Of a stretch of DNA of 64,000 nt, positions 1-6,952 are shown in pieces. Origin of the DNA: a virus; IMG/VR virus record IMGVR_UViG_3300009157_000021, positions 1 to 64,000 of that record; one strand, 5' to 3'. Each line of letters opens with the position of its first letter. The stretch's first letter is position 1. The notes below the pieces were generated by a model, which did no database searches, was not told the DNA's origin, and saw only the letters and a list, made by a program, of their open reading frames with translations. Position numbers and translations under genes: made by a program.

Positions 1-1
1 G

Positions 2-91
2 ACGATGGAGGACACCCGCATGAGTAGTGCGATGTTCGCCGGTGGTGCCAATCTCAAGCAGAAGGCGTTCGACCTGCTGACCGTCGCGTAA
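2..91 (+). CDS. 3' end of an unidentified gene (partial)
   Basis: An open frame enters from the left edge and ends with TAA at 89-91. The visible C-terminus reads TMEDTRMSSAMFAGGANLKQ and ends KAFDLLTVA. It is too short to assign a function. A strong hairpin follows 17 bases after the stop, consistent with the end of a transcription unit. The frame has no internal stop and sits just before the terminator, so it is probably the end of a real gene. Confidence 0.55.
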   Translation, partial: TMEDTRMSSAMFAGGANLKQKAFDLLTVA

Positions 92-108
92 CAGAGAGCA
101 CTGGTGCT

Positions 109-153
109 GGACCAGCCGGGCTACTGCCATCGTGGCGACCCGGCTGGTCCTTT
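109..153 (+). terminator. Intrinsic terminator-like hairpin
   Basis: A perfect 12-bp stem (109-120 with 139-150) encloses an 18-base loop and is followed by TTTCACTTCC. The T tract is weak, but the stem is GC rich and lies right after the stop at 91, so it probably ends the upstream + strand unit. Confidence 0.65.
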
Positions 154-164
154 CACTTCCGCGG

Positions 165-170
165 TATAAT
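165..170 (+). promoter_or_regulatory. Candidate -10 element TATAAT
   Basis: TATAAT lies just after the terminator hairpin and seven bases before the ATG at 177. A transcript from it would be nearly leaderless, and the ATG has no Shine-Dalgarno. No good -35 box is seen. Similar strings with a preceding G[AG]G occur at 1399 and 2184 (+) and at 13923 (-, TATAAC). Function is inferred only. Confidence 0.3.
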
Positions 171-176
171 CCAGAC

Positions 177-386
177 ATGAAGATCCAAGCGAATAAATAC
201 TACACGATCACGCCGAACAGAGAGCACACGAAGCTCCAGAAGGGGCGGTATTTTATCACCCGCGTCGAGTGGAGTATAAGCTTGGGCGAAATGTTCCAAG
301 TCGAGGGCGACCAGGTCATTGGTCTTGTCGGCACCGTGATCGACGAGACCGAGCAACTGGTCGATGTCGAGAATGAGGAGGAATAA
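177..386 (+). CDS. Small hypothetical protein, acidic C-terminus
   Basis: A 69-residue protein beginning MKIQANKYYTITPN and ending in an acidic tail (DVENEEE). The frame is open from 132, but the ATG at 177 is the first ATG and starts a compact, beta-rich sequence (YFITRVEWSISLGEMFQVEG). No Shine-Dalgarno precedes it, and a TATAAT lies seven bases upstream. It runs into the next gene with a six-base gap holding GAGGAGGAATAA, a strong ribosome site for the follower. No family was recognised. Confidence 0.6.
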   Translation: MKIQANKYYTITPNREHTKLQKGRYFITRVEWSISLGEMFQVEGDQVIGLVGTVIDETEQLVDVENEEE

Positions 387-392
387 CACCAC

Positions 393-797
393 ATGTCCGC
401 ATCGAAGGCATCGAGAGATCGTTTGGCAAAGAACCGGTTCAAGAACCGTCGCCCGACCAGCCGCGAGCAACTGCTCCCGAAGAAGGTCGCACGCGAGGAG
501 ATGAAGTTCGATTACCAGTACGCCCTGATGAAGCAGCAAATCGAGAAGACGTACCCCGACCCTAAGGAACGGTTGGCCTACATCAATGTCCTGTTGAGGG
601 GCCTCGACGAAGCCAGCCGCGAGATCAGGGCGACCGAGACCGGGCGCTCATCCGCGACCGAACCGAACCCGAGCAACGAGCCCAAGGTCGACACCAGTGA
701 TTACGCCGTCACCGAGCAGACACTGAGCCTCGACGAGCCCGAGCAGGCCCACGACGGCCAGTGCTCATGCGGGTGTCATGAGGAGCAGGAGTCGTGA
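393..797 (+). CDS. Hypothetical protein with Cys-rich C-terminal tail
   Basis: 134 residues. The start is well supported by GAGGAGGAATAAC just upstream. The N-terminal third is basic (RLAKNRFKNRRPTSREQLLP), the centre is predicted helical (MKQQIEKTYPDPKERLAYIN), and the last residues hold CSCGCH, a possible metal-binding patch. The stop overlaps the GTG start of the next gene (GTGA), indicating translational coupling. No known family was recognised. The basic N-terminus might bind nucleic acid, but this is speculation. Confidence 0.75.
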   Translation: MSASKASRDRLAKNRFKNRRPTSREQLLPKKVAREEMKFDYQYALMKQQIEKTYPDPKERLAYINVLLRGLDEASREIRATETGRSSATEPNPSNEPKVDTSDYAVTEQTLSLDEPEQAHDGQCSCGCHEEQES

Positions 798-1099
798 ACA
801 TCAACGGACTCAACAACCAAGACCTGATGCAGGAGATTCGCAGCGTAATGCGACAGCACGACTACCTGCTGATGAACGACAGCCGCATGATCTCGTACAT
901 CGCGTTCGTCGCGGCGGACCAGAGGACTTACGCGAAAGTCTTCATCCGCGAGGATGGTGAGGTCGGCGTCGTGCTGCTGTTTCGCACGAGCAACGGGATT
1001 AACGTTGCGACCGATGAGTTCCAGATCGACTCAATCGACCTGTGGGAGACCGCTCTTAACCAGATCACGTCGGCGCTCGGTCTGATTGGTGGTGTATGA
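794..1099 (+). CDS. Hypothetical protein, first of a tandem paralogous pair
   Basis: 101 residues starting with GTG at 794, coupled to the gene before it and ending in an ATGA overlap with the next. AGGAGCAGGAGTC lies directly upstream as ribosome site. Its pattern RxHxY, N, Y, xFV, then FQID near the C-terminus is shared with the following gene (1096-1413), so the two arose by duplication. It is predicted to be one small alpha/beta domain. Function unknown; the pair lies among other small + strand accessory genes. Confidence 0.75.
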   Translation: MNINGLNNQDLMQEIRSVMRQHDYLLMNDSRMISYIAFVAADQRTYAKVFIREDGEVGVVLLFRTSNGINVATDEFQIDSIDLWETALNQITSALGLIGGV

Positions 1100-1413
1100 T
1101 ATTCGATCTCGGCGAATCCACTGATCACGATGCGTTCGTCAAGATCAGCGACCTGCTGCGACCACACGGGTACGCGATCCTGAATCACAACGCACAGTAC
1201 ACGTGGTTCACCTTCGTCAACCACAGCGACGGGATTCTGGCCGAGGTTCGCGTCAATGGCCACGATCAGGTCGAAGTACGGTTGAAGATCATGTATCGCA
1301 TCATGATCACCGTGCAGACGCCGTGGTTTCAAATCGACCACCCACGATTCAAGAACCTGTTCGAGGCTCGGATAATTGAAGTCATGGGCTTCTCGGAGTA
1401 TAATGGGTCGTAA
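1096..1413 (+). CDS. Hypothetical protein, second of a tandem paralogous pair
   Basis: 105 residues, coupled through ATGA to its paralogue at 794-1099. Shared features are ISDLLRPHGYAILNHN against IRSVMRQHDYLLMNDS, FTFVNH against IAFVAA, and TPWFQIDH against TDEFQIDS. The stop TAA at 1411-1413 overlaps the ATG of a 41-residue downstream frame. A TATAAT string lies inside the 3' end at 1399. Function is not recognised. Confidence 0.75.
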   Translation: MIFDLGESTDHDAFVKISDLLRPHGYAILNHNAQYTWFTFVNHSDGILAEVRVNGHDQVEVRLKIMYRIMITVQTPWFQIDHPRFKNLFEARIIEVMGFSEYNGS

Positions 1414-1538
1414 TGATTCGCTTGCTCGCACTCGAATTTCTGATGGTTGTAAAGCCCACTGAACGGGGCACTCTCTCAACCAACATGAACCGTAAGACAG
1501 CTCGCCACATGTGGCGGGGCGGGTCCGACTTCTGGTAG
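1413..1538 (+). CDS. Probable 41-residue basic peptide
   Basis: A short frame starts with ATG overlapping the previous stop (TAATG, 1411-1415) and ends TAG at 1538. It encodes MIRLLALEFLMVVKP with a basic, Trp-containing C-terminus (RKTARHMWRGGSDFW). The overlap style matches neighbouring genes, but the ribosome site is distant (GGAG 14 bases upstream). It contains a perfect 14-bp palindrome CGCCACATGTGGCG at 1503-1516. It may be a genuine small protein or a structured RNA segment. Confidence 0.45.
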   Translation: MIRLLALEFLMVVKPTERGTLSTNMNRKTARHMWRGGSDFW

Positions 1539-1601
1539 ATTTCTGAGCCCGGTTCAGCGGGCCAGGCCGATCGAAGGGTCGGCAAAGTAGAATAGAAATC
1601 G

Positions 1602-1625
1602 GGTGCCGTCTCCTACGACGGCACC
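1602..1625 (+). terminator. Hairpin between + strand genes
   Basis: A perfect 9-bp stem GGTGCCGTC/GACGGCACC with a six-base loop is followed by TGTTGTAAAGGG. There is no good T tract, so it could be a weak terminator or an intercistronic hairpin shielding the ribosome site AAAGGG of the cupin gene. The rest of 1539-1643 also holds short hairpins (for example CCGATCGAAGGGTCGG) and no gene. Confidence 0.4.
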
Positions 1626-1643
1626 TGTTGTAAAGGGACGTCG

Positions 1644-2042
1644 ATGATGACACACGAGGTTGAGAACAAGGTCTGGGGCACGACATCGAAGATTCACGAC
1701 AACAATCTGTCGAAGACCTCCGTGCTTGAAATCAAGAGGGGCGGCACCTGCTCATGGCATTACCACGAGCACCGATACAACGTGTTCTACGTGGTCAGTG
1801 GCAAGATCGTCGTTCGGTGGTGCCCGAGCAAGCATGGTGAGAAACACGAGCTCTACCTGCTACCAGGCAATTCTCTGATCATTGCACCGGGCGAGTCACA
1901 CGAGTTCATGGCGATGGTCGATTCGATCGTGGTCGAGGTCGATTACGCCGACAATCGACCCGGTGACATCGTACGGCTGCGAGCGGGGTTCGTGCAGAAG
2001 AGAGTCCGAGACAAACGCAAGAAGAACATCAAGCTGAGGTAA
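1644..2042 (+). CDS. Single-domain cupin, mannose-6-phosphate isomerase type II-like
   Basis: 132 residues. A conserved beta-barrel cupin is visible. Motif 1 is GGTCSWHYHEHRYNVFYVVSG, with HxH metal ligands but Asn where Glu usually sits. Motif 2 is PGESHEFMA, with the third His. A basic C-terminal tail (KRVRDKRKKNIKL) follows. Proteins of this type are related to the C-terminal domain of mannose-1-phosphate guanylyltransferase/isomerases and to sugar isomerases; small phage cupins usually have no known substrate. AAAGGG lies six bases before the ATG pair at 1644/1647. A link to the sugar cassette at 7.6-21.5 kb is possible but unproven. Confidence 0.8.
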   Translation: MMTHEVENKVWGTTSKIHDNNLSKTSVLEIKRGGTCSWHYHEHRYNVFYVVSGKIVVRWCPSKHGEKHELYLLPGNSLIIAPGESHEFMAMVDSIVVEVDYADNRPGDIVRLRAGFVQKRVRDKRKKNIKLR

Positions 2043-2045
2043 ATC

Positions 2046-2267
2046 GTGGCTATGAGGATCAAATGTTTCAAATGTGGCAAGCCGGTGAGTACTGAGGTTC
2101 CGGACGGCACGATAGTGAGAGCTTGGATAGAATGTCCCGAGTGTATAGAGTCTCAGCAGTTTCCTTCCAACCCACAACCGCAGTATAATGCGGGTGAACA
2201 CAACCCGGCAACGAATGTTGATGCAGGAATTGACTCAAATACCAATGAAGACAGCGGCACAAATTGA
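2046..2267 (+). CDS. Small zinc-ribbon protein
   Basis: 73 residues from GTG at 2046, chosen because GAGG lies seven bases upstream; ATG at 2052 is the alternative. Two CxxC pairs (CFKCGKP and CPEC) about 30 residues apart form a zinc-ribbon-like knuckle. The C-terminal half is Asn/Asp/Thr-rich and low in complexity (DAGIDSNTNEDSGTN). The 3' end overlaps the start of the HNH gene by about 80 bases, so the end of this protein may have been altered by insertion of that gene. Role unknown. Confidence 0.6.
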   Translation: MAMRIKCFKCGKPVSTEVPDGTIVRAWIECPECIESQQFPSNPQPQYNAGEHNPATNVDAGIDSNTNEDSGTN

Positions 2268-2820
2268 ACGACGCAGACGGCATCACAGAAGACAACGGGC
2301 ACGAAGGAAAGCCACACGCTTGGCCGCACGCTTGGCGGCGATCCCCATCAAGACCAGGATCCGTCGTCGCGTCATCCGATTCCTCAAGAAAACCATTGGT
2401 CGGACCATCAAAAAGTACGGTCGCAAGTTTGACTGTATGCTATTCTCCCGCGGCATGCATCGTCTTCGTTACCGCGTCTGGCGTCGTGATCACCACACGT
2501 GTCAACTGTGCAACTGCCACGTTCACAAGCTGAAATCCGTCAAGGGTGAAGACAAGGCTAAAGCTAAGGCTAAGGTGGACACCGGCGAGGTCCACCACAT
2601 TGAGTCGCAGACCGAGCACCCGCACCTTCGATACCAAATCGACAACTGCGTGCTGCTCTGTCACGAATGTCACAAGCTCGCCGATTGGGTCAACCTCATT
2701 CAGAGACAGGAACAAGAACCGGGCCAGTCAGTCCGTAACCAACCCGGTTTTCGAGAGAGAAAGCTCGTGCGGACAGACACCACCATTGATTTGGCGGCCA
2801 CTGTTGCAGTTGAAGCATAG
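2188..2820 (+). CDS. HNH endonuclease with Arg-rich N-terminus
   Basis: Up to 210 residues. The core is a classical HNH module: CQLC, then VHHIES, then DNCVLLCHECHK, with two zinc CxxC pairs and the HH catalytic signature. A very basic helix (ERRRRHHRRQRARRKATRLA) and an AKAKAK run precede it. The start is uncertain: ATG at 2188 overlaps a TATAAT string and has no ribosome site; ATGs at 2215, 2221 and 2245 are also possible. The last 93 bases overlap, tail to tail, an HNH gene on the other strand (2728-3078), so the C-terminus after the HNH core may be fortuitous. Likely a free-standing homing-type nuclease. Confidence 0.75.
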   Translation: MRVNTTRQRMLMQELTQIPMKTAAQIERRRRHHRRQRARRKATRLAARLAAIPIKTRIRRRVIRFLKKTIGRTIKKYGRKFDCMLFSRGMHRLRYRVWRRDHHTCQLCNCHVHKLKSVKGEDKAKAKAKVDTGEVHHIESQTEHPHLRYQIDNCVLLCHECHKLADWVNLIQRQEQEPGQSVRNQPGFRERKLVRTDTTIDLAATVAVEA

Positions 2821-3078
2821 AACACGTAGACCAGACGGGAAATTATTCTGTTTCAACCAATAGCAGAATCCGAACCCAGAACGACCGACGGACCGTTTAT
2901 GAACATTCCCACCGCCGTGAACGTGGTCTATGGTCAGGAACGCGGGGTTGGTGATCCCGCAAACGGCACACTTGCCACCGTAATGGGACAGAACGAGATT
3001 CCTATGTTTCATTCGGAGTGCCGCGTGATGCTCAGCTTTCTTCTCTGGATGCCTTCTGTAATACTCGGTGCTGTTCAT
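2728..3078 (-). CDS. HNH homing-type endonuclease behind the RNR gene
   Basis: 116 residues from ATG at 3078, which overlaps the RNR stop (ATGA) and is preceded by CAGGAGGG. The frame is open further upstream, but that stretch is antisense-like out-of-frame RNR sequence. Motifs are YGGKCAVCG, LTIDHVHGGG, YWLKQNNFPSGLRVLCFNCN and NGGVCPH. The same family recurs at 8245, 12348 and 45159. Expected to be a nicking or cutting nuclease that spreads its own gene. Its stop lies inside the 3' end of the + strand HNH gene. Confidence 0.85.
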   Translation of the reverse strand: MNSTEYYRRHPEKKAEHHAALRMKHRNLVLSHYGGKCAVCGITNPAFLTIDHVHGGGNVHKRSVGRSGFGFCYWLKQNNFPSGLRVLCFNCNSGRQINGGVCPHELSLSKTGLVTD

Positions 3079-5096
3079 GTGACCCTCCTGGCAGTGAAAT
3101 GATCGGAATGCTCGCCTTCGACCTCGAACCTCAACCCATCCACTTCGAATGATCTGCTCGTCGGCTGTCCCAGGAACACACGCACGCCAGCGGCCTTGCC
3201 GGTGACCACCCCACGATTGAGGTTGCACTTGTCGCCGTCGCACGCAGCATCGACCCCGGTTAGATCCTCGTCTTCTCGCATCTGGGTATAGTCAACGTCC
3301 TTGTACTGGTTGATCATGTGCTCGAACTTGAGAATGTCTTCGTCCGAGGTCACGGCCTGCCGGGGACAGAACGGCACCTTGGCATCGGCGAAGAACGGAA
3401 AGAACGTCGTGCCGCCAATGATGTCGCGATGCTTCCAGACGAAGTCACGGACAGCATTCCACTCGTTGTCCTTGACAGTAACCGTGCACGATATGTTGTT
3501 GCCAACCTTCTCGTTCGCCCGACGACCCTTATCAATCCAGCTACGGTGCACAAGGCAGATCGTCTTGAGAAATTCGATCGTTGGCACCATGTCGAGCGTC
3601 AGGCCGTGCGTTTCGATGGGAAACGTGATGCAGATTCGGGTGTCGTCAATCTGCTCGACCATGTGCAGGTTCGTCCGGGCGAAGAACGCCGCGACCGGAT
3701 CCAGCTTGTTGGCGGTCACCCGGCGGAAATACTTCTTGGCGTGATGCGGGTGAATGCCGCTGGAGACGCACCCGAGTTCGAGGCTGCTGTTGCCGCTGGG
3801 TTTGACGCAGGTGCATCGAACCGACGGCCGAATGCCGATCTGCATGGCGATGTACTCGTTCCAGTCCTTGACGATGCGTGCACCGGTGCCGAGCAGAGTC
3901 TCACTGAGCACCCACGGGCTGTCCATCATCCCGGTGATGCTGACGCCGATCAGCGGGTTCTCGTCCACGATCCTCTCGGTGACGGGCCCAAGATACGGGA
4001 ACTTGTTGTATCCGGCCTGCATCGTCGAGATGATGGCTGCGGCCTTGCACGCTTCCTGAAAATCCAGACCGTTCTGGCACCCGGCTGCATTGATCTCAAC
4101 GAGGTTGCAGAACCCAAAGCCCGTGTTGCCGTCGCGGTCCTTCGGGTAGATCACGGCCTCACCACACGGATTGACGCCGTAATCGGTGTCATCGAGCATG
4201 ACGAACCCCGGATCTCCGTAGTTTCTCTGGTTCAGATCCATGATGCCCGCGAACGTCTCATACTCGGCATGACGGTCCAGCACGACGCTGTTGTTGGCAA
4301 TCGCCCGATGGTTGTTCTTGCCCGCGAAATCGAAATTGCCGCTGTCCTTACAGTGCATCATTTCGTCGTCGTCCGCGGAGAACAGAGCGATGATGCTGGC
4401 GCTGCGAATGCCGCCGACCATGACCGCATGCGACAGATGACAAATGATGTCATGACATTCAAGCGGTGTTAGTGTGCGGTCGACGACCCCACCCAGGATC
4501 TCACGCATCGACTCGATTGCGGCCTTGAGATGAAGATGGCCGGGTGCCTTACCCTTGCTGCTGATGACGGCACCGGCGGGACGGATCCGCGAGTAGTTGA
4601 ACTCGACGTGGAATCCATTGATATGTCCGTTGATCAGAGCGCCGACGGCATCGGCCCAACCCTCAATGCTGTCGTCCACCGTGTGGTGACAGACGAGGTT
4701 GCCATCGATCCGCTTCATCCGCGGGAGCTTCGCGACGTGTCGCTTCTGCACACTGTAGCCGACGCCACACCCGCACATTAGCAGGTACATGATCTCGGCG
4801 AACACCCGCGGCCGGTCAATGTGCGTGAAGCAGCAGTTGTACATTCGTGCGTTATGGTGCAGAATCGGCTGTCCGGCGAACTGCATTGACCGCATCGATG
4901 GCAGGACCATCTTGTGGTGCACGAAGTTGAATGCCCGCTCGATATGAGACGACACCACGGGGTATCGATCGAGGTGCATCTGTTTTACTCTGTCAACCGT
5001 CTCGTCAAATGTCTCCCTACGACCCTGCTCGGGCAGGAATCGGGCATATTTCGTCGTGTGGATGTACGTGGAAATGGCACTATTGATGCTACTCAT
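3075..5096 (-). CDS. nrdJ: Adenosylcobalamin-dependent ribonucleoside-triphosphate reductase (class II, monomeric)
   Basis: 673 residues resembling the Lactobacillus-type monomeric RTPR. Visible are the N-terminal active-site Cys region (MYNCCFTHIDRP), the radical loop YGVNPCGEA with Cys and Glu, the partner Cys in GFGFCNLVE, the substrate loop CVKPSGNSSLELGC, and a C-terminal CDGDKC pair (about residues 619-624) that would re-reduce the active site. About 50 residues follow that pair, which is longer than usual. It converts NTPs to dNTPs using coenzyme B12, so it needs no NrdB subunit but depends on host cobalamin. GAGGAAGGA lies upstream, and a perfect inverted repeat around TATAAA lies 50 bases upstream. 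Followed by a coupled HNH gene. Confidence 0.93.
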   Translation of the reverse strand: MSSINSAISTYIHTTKYARFLPEQGRRETFDETVDRVKQMHLDRYPVVSSHIERAFNFVHHKMVLPSMRSMQFAGQPILHHNARMYNCCFTHIDRPRVFAEIMYLLMCGCGVGYSVQKRHVAKLPRMKRIDGNLVCHHTVDDSIEGWADAVGALINGHINGFHVEFNYSRIRPAGAVISSKGKAPGHLHLKAAIESMREILGGVVDRTLTPLECHDIICHLSHAVMVGGIRSASIIALFSADDDEMMHCKDSGNFDFAGKNNHRAIANNSVVLDRHAEYETFAGIMDLNQRNYGDPGFVMLDDTDYGVNPCGEAVIYPKDRDGNTGFGFCNLVEINAAGCQNGLDFQEACKAAAIISTMQAGYNKFPYLGPVTERIVDENPLIGVSITGMMDSPWVLSETLLGTGARIVKDWNEYIAMQIGIRPSVRCTCVKPSGNSSLELGCVSSGIHPHHAKKYFRRVTANKLDPVAAFFARTNLHMVEQIDDTRICITFPIETHGLTLDMVPTIEFLKTICLVHRSWIDKGRRANEKVGNNISCTVTVKDNEWNAVRDFVWKHRDIIGGTTFFPFFADAKVPFCPRQAVTSDEDILKFEHMINQYKDVDYTQMREDEDLTGVDAACDGDKCNLNRGVVTGKAAGVRVFLGQPTSRSFEVDGLRFEVEGEHSDHFTARRVT

Positions 5097-5146
5097 GATG
5101 ATTCAGGCGATCCTTCCTCACAGTCCTTTGTTTTGATCCAACTCGC

Positions 5147-5169
5147 ACACCTACTTTATACGTAGGTGT
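5147..5169 (-). promoter_or_regulatory. Inverted repeat with TATAAA core upstream of nrdJ
   Basis: Perfect 8-bp arms ACACCTAC/GTAGGTGT flank GTATAAA (as read on the - strand). It sits in the 75-base gap between the gene ending at 5172 and the nrdJ start. No T tract follows, so an operator overlapping a -10 box is a better guess than a terminator. No -35 is evident. Confidence 0.4.
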
Positions 5170-5171
5170 TC

Positions 5172-5639
5172 TCAGTCCAGCTCGTCATCGTCTTCCACAA
5201 TCACGTCTCCCTGAGGCGTCTTGTCCCCATGATGTCCGGGATCGTGATTGAGAGCGTTGGCAAGGCGCTCGCAGACACCGGTGCACTCGAACCGCGTCTT
5301 GCAGTCGTCGCACGGATTGACGCTGTTCGGTGCCTCTTTATGAAGCCGGGTCGGCGGCTGAATGAGTTCCATCTCGGGACCGAGAATGATCACCTTGCAA
5401 TCGAGGTCCTTGAAGACCCCGATTGCATGAGTGAGAATTTCGGCGACGTGCTCGGAGAACTCCTTGACCTGCACGACGTAGGCTCTGCCGGGCTCGATGT
5501 AACCGATGGGCTGCGGTGCGTTCTCAAGCAGGGTCATGGCCCACTTTACCACGTCATGGCCGTACATGCCGCTGTCCTCGAGGGCCGAACGAACCTCACG
5601 CAGCGCTTGTGCATGCGTCATGTTTGGATACTTCTTCAC
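5172..5639 (-). CDS. Hypothetical protein with CxxC/CxxxC cluster
   Basis: 155 residues if started at GTG 5639, chosen because GAGGAG lies seven bases upstream; an ATG 18 bases further in (5621) is also possible. The N-terminal part is helical (MTHAQALREVRSALEDSG). The centre is a probable alpha/beta domain (AYVVQVKEFSEHVAEILTHA, CKVIILGPEMEL), which would suit a nucleotide- or deoxynucleoside-handling fold but is not assignable. Four cysteines (CDDCKTRFECTGVC) follow, then an acidic tail. The 5' end overlaps the upstream gene by about 44 bases. Confidence 0.65.
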   Translation of the reverse strand: MKKYPNMTHAQALREVRSALEDSGMYGHDVVKWAMTLLENAPQPIGYIEPGRAYVVQVKEFSEHVAEILTHAIGVFKDLDCKVIILGPEMELIQPPTRLHKEAPNSVNPCDDCKTRFECTGVCERLANALNHDPGHHGDKTPQGDVIVEDDDELD

Positions 5640-5862
5640 GACTCTGCTCCTCAAGGTCGAATATCTGTTGACGGTTGAACGAGTGGGGCTGTTCGAGCCT
5701 TGCACCCGGCGGCACCGGACAATCGCAGCGTGCCGCCGATCGGTTGACGAAATCGACTATCCTCGTGGTATCCAACAGGTCACATTCGCAGCAAACGGTC
5801 TCACCGCACCTGTGGCACGTCAACTGGCTGTAGGAACCACGCCAATCGTGTTGGTACTTCAT
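5596..5862 (-). CDS. Small Cys-rich protein
   Basis: 88 residues starting in an ATGA overlap with the metallophosphoesterase gene stop (5859). The N-terminal half holds CHRCGETVCCECD, a probable zinc knuckle, then CDCPVPPG. The C-terminal part is polar. Its 3' end overlaps the start of the next gene, and that stretch carries the GAGGAG ribosome site used by that gene. No family recognised. Confidence 0.6.
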   Translation of the reverse strand: MKYQHDWRGSYSQLTCHRCGETVCCECDLLDTTRIVDFVNRSAARCDCPVPPGARLEQPHSFNRQQIFDLEEQSREEVSKHDACTSAA

Positions 5863-6950
5863 TTCTTCACCGAGTTCTTGAGTCCGGGTGCGTCCTTGCC
5901 CGTCATGTACCGATATGCCTCGAACGGAGTAGGGAAGCAGACGTGCTCCATGCGGTCCGGGTGATAGACTACGGTTGGCACGCCGATCCGCCCCTGCCCA
6001 AAGTACCGCTGCGAATAGAGGCAGTCCGTCTTAAAGGTTCCCGTCTTGATGAACCAGATCCGGTCTTCGGGCAGGTTGCCCTCGACGCTGAACGCCGGGT
6101 AATGCGTGTGGGCCGTGATGTACTCAAGTGCGATCGGACGACTCGGCGTGAAGTATTCGGCGTGCATCTGCTCCATGCGTTTGTTGCCGTGCACCGCGTT
6201 CATGAAGCTGTGGAACCGGGTCGCGTGCGTGAACGCCATGGGATAGTTGCTGGTGCCGATGTTCAGATCGATGTAGCCCATACCCCTGAAATAGGGGATC
6301 TTGTGGGCGAACAGCATCTTCATCAGGCTCAGACCAAGGGTCCGCTCGGCAAAATCCTCACTGTGGTTGCCCCAACACATGCTGAGCAGCTTACCCTGGC
6401 CAATCAGGTCGTCGACCATGCTCTCAATCAACTCGACCTGCTTGTTGGGCGACAGGATATCATGCCGAGCGCCGACGCTCTTGTGCACGATCATCAGGTT
6501 GATGTCATCACCGAACAGTTGCAGGTAGAACCGCTCCTCCTGGAGCAGGAACTGCCAGTGCAACAGCAACGCGTCGTACGCAATGTCAAGACCGCCAAGG
6601 TGAAGATCGGCGGCCTTCATAACGGCGATCGGTCGACCCGTTCCAATCGCGATCCGGGCATAGTCCTTCTCGATGCCCTCTTCCTTCTTGGTAGAGTCCG
6701 CGAGCTTCTTGAGGGTCTCGATGACGTTGACCTTGTTGCTCGGGCGCTTGTCGAACTGGGGCTCCGGGTGCTCCTGTGTCCCTTCGCCATCGTCGGGACT
6801 GGTGGTTCCCTTTTGCTCCCCAATCCACTTAATAAGAGTCGTAGGGCTGATGCGTCGATTCTTCGCATACGCGGTCAATGTAAGACCAGAGGTTTCAAAA
6901 TTGGCCACGATTCCGTGCTTTTCCGTCTCACTGTATTTCCGATACGACAT
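5859..6950 (-). CDS. HTH-metallophosphoesterase fusion
   Basis: 363 residues from ATG 6950 (AAGGAG eight bases upstream; GTG 6959 is an alternative). Residues 1-47 look like a transposase-type helix-turn-helix (SETEKHGIVANFETSG, AYAKNRRISPTTLIKW). A charged linker follows. A calcineurin-like phosphoesterase domain then shows all metal motifs: DLH (about 116), GDD (148), GNHSE (195), TH (242) and AHTH (281). The family hydrolyses phosphoesters with two metals, as in Mre11/SbcD nucleases or cyclic nucleotide and dinucleotide phosphodiesterases. The DNA-binding head argues for a nuclease or DNA 3'-end role, but the substrate is unknown. Coupled by ATGA to the small Cys-rich gene after it. Confidence 0.85.
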   Translation of the reverse strand: MSYRKYSETEKHGIVANFETSGLTLTAYAKNRRISPTTLIKWIGEQKGTTSPDDGEGTQEHPEPQFDKRPSNKVNVIETLKKLADSTKKEEGIEKDYARIAIGTGRPIAVMKAADLHLGGLDIAYDALLLHWQFLLQEERFYLQLFGDDINLMIVHKSVGARHDILSPNKQVELIESMVDDLIGQGKLLSMCWGNHSEDFAERTLGLSLMKMLFAHKIPYFRGMGYIDLNIGTSNYPMAFTHATRFHSFMNAVHGNKRMEQMHAEYFTPSRPIALEYITAHTHYPAFSVEGNLPEDRIWFIKTGTFKTDCLYSQRYFGQGRIGVPTVVYHPDRMEHVCFPTPFEAYRYMTGKDAPGLKNSVKK

Positions 6951-6952
6951 TC

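Noticed and set aside
1414-1643. Possible tRNA or structured RNA gene
   Set aside because: Hairpins exist, but neither strand gives a T-arm with TTCRA flanked by a 5-bp stem and a matching 7-bp acceptor. A small peptide and a hairpin terminator explain it better.
3079-3243. N-terminal extension of the HNH protein at 2728
   Set aside because: This stretch is the RNR 3' end read out of frame; the ATG at 3078 has a strong ribosome site and ATGA coupling.
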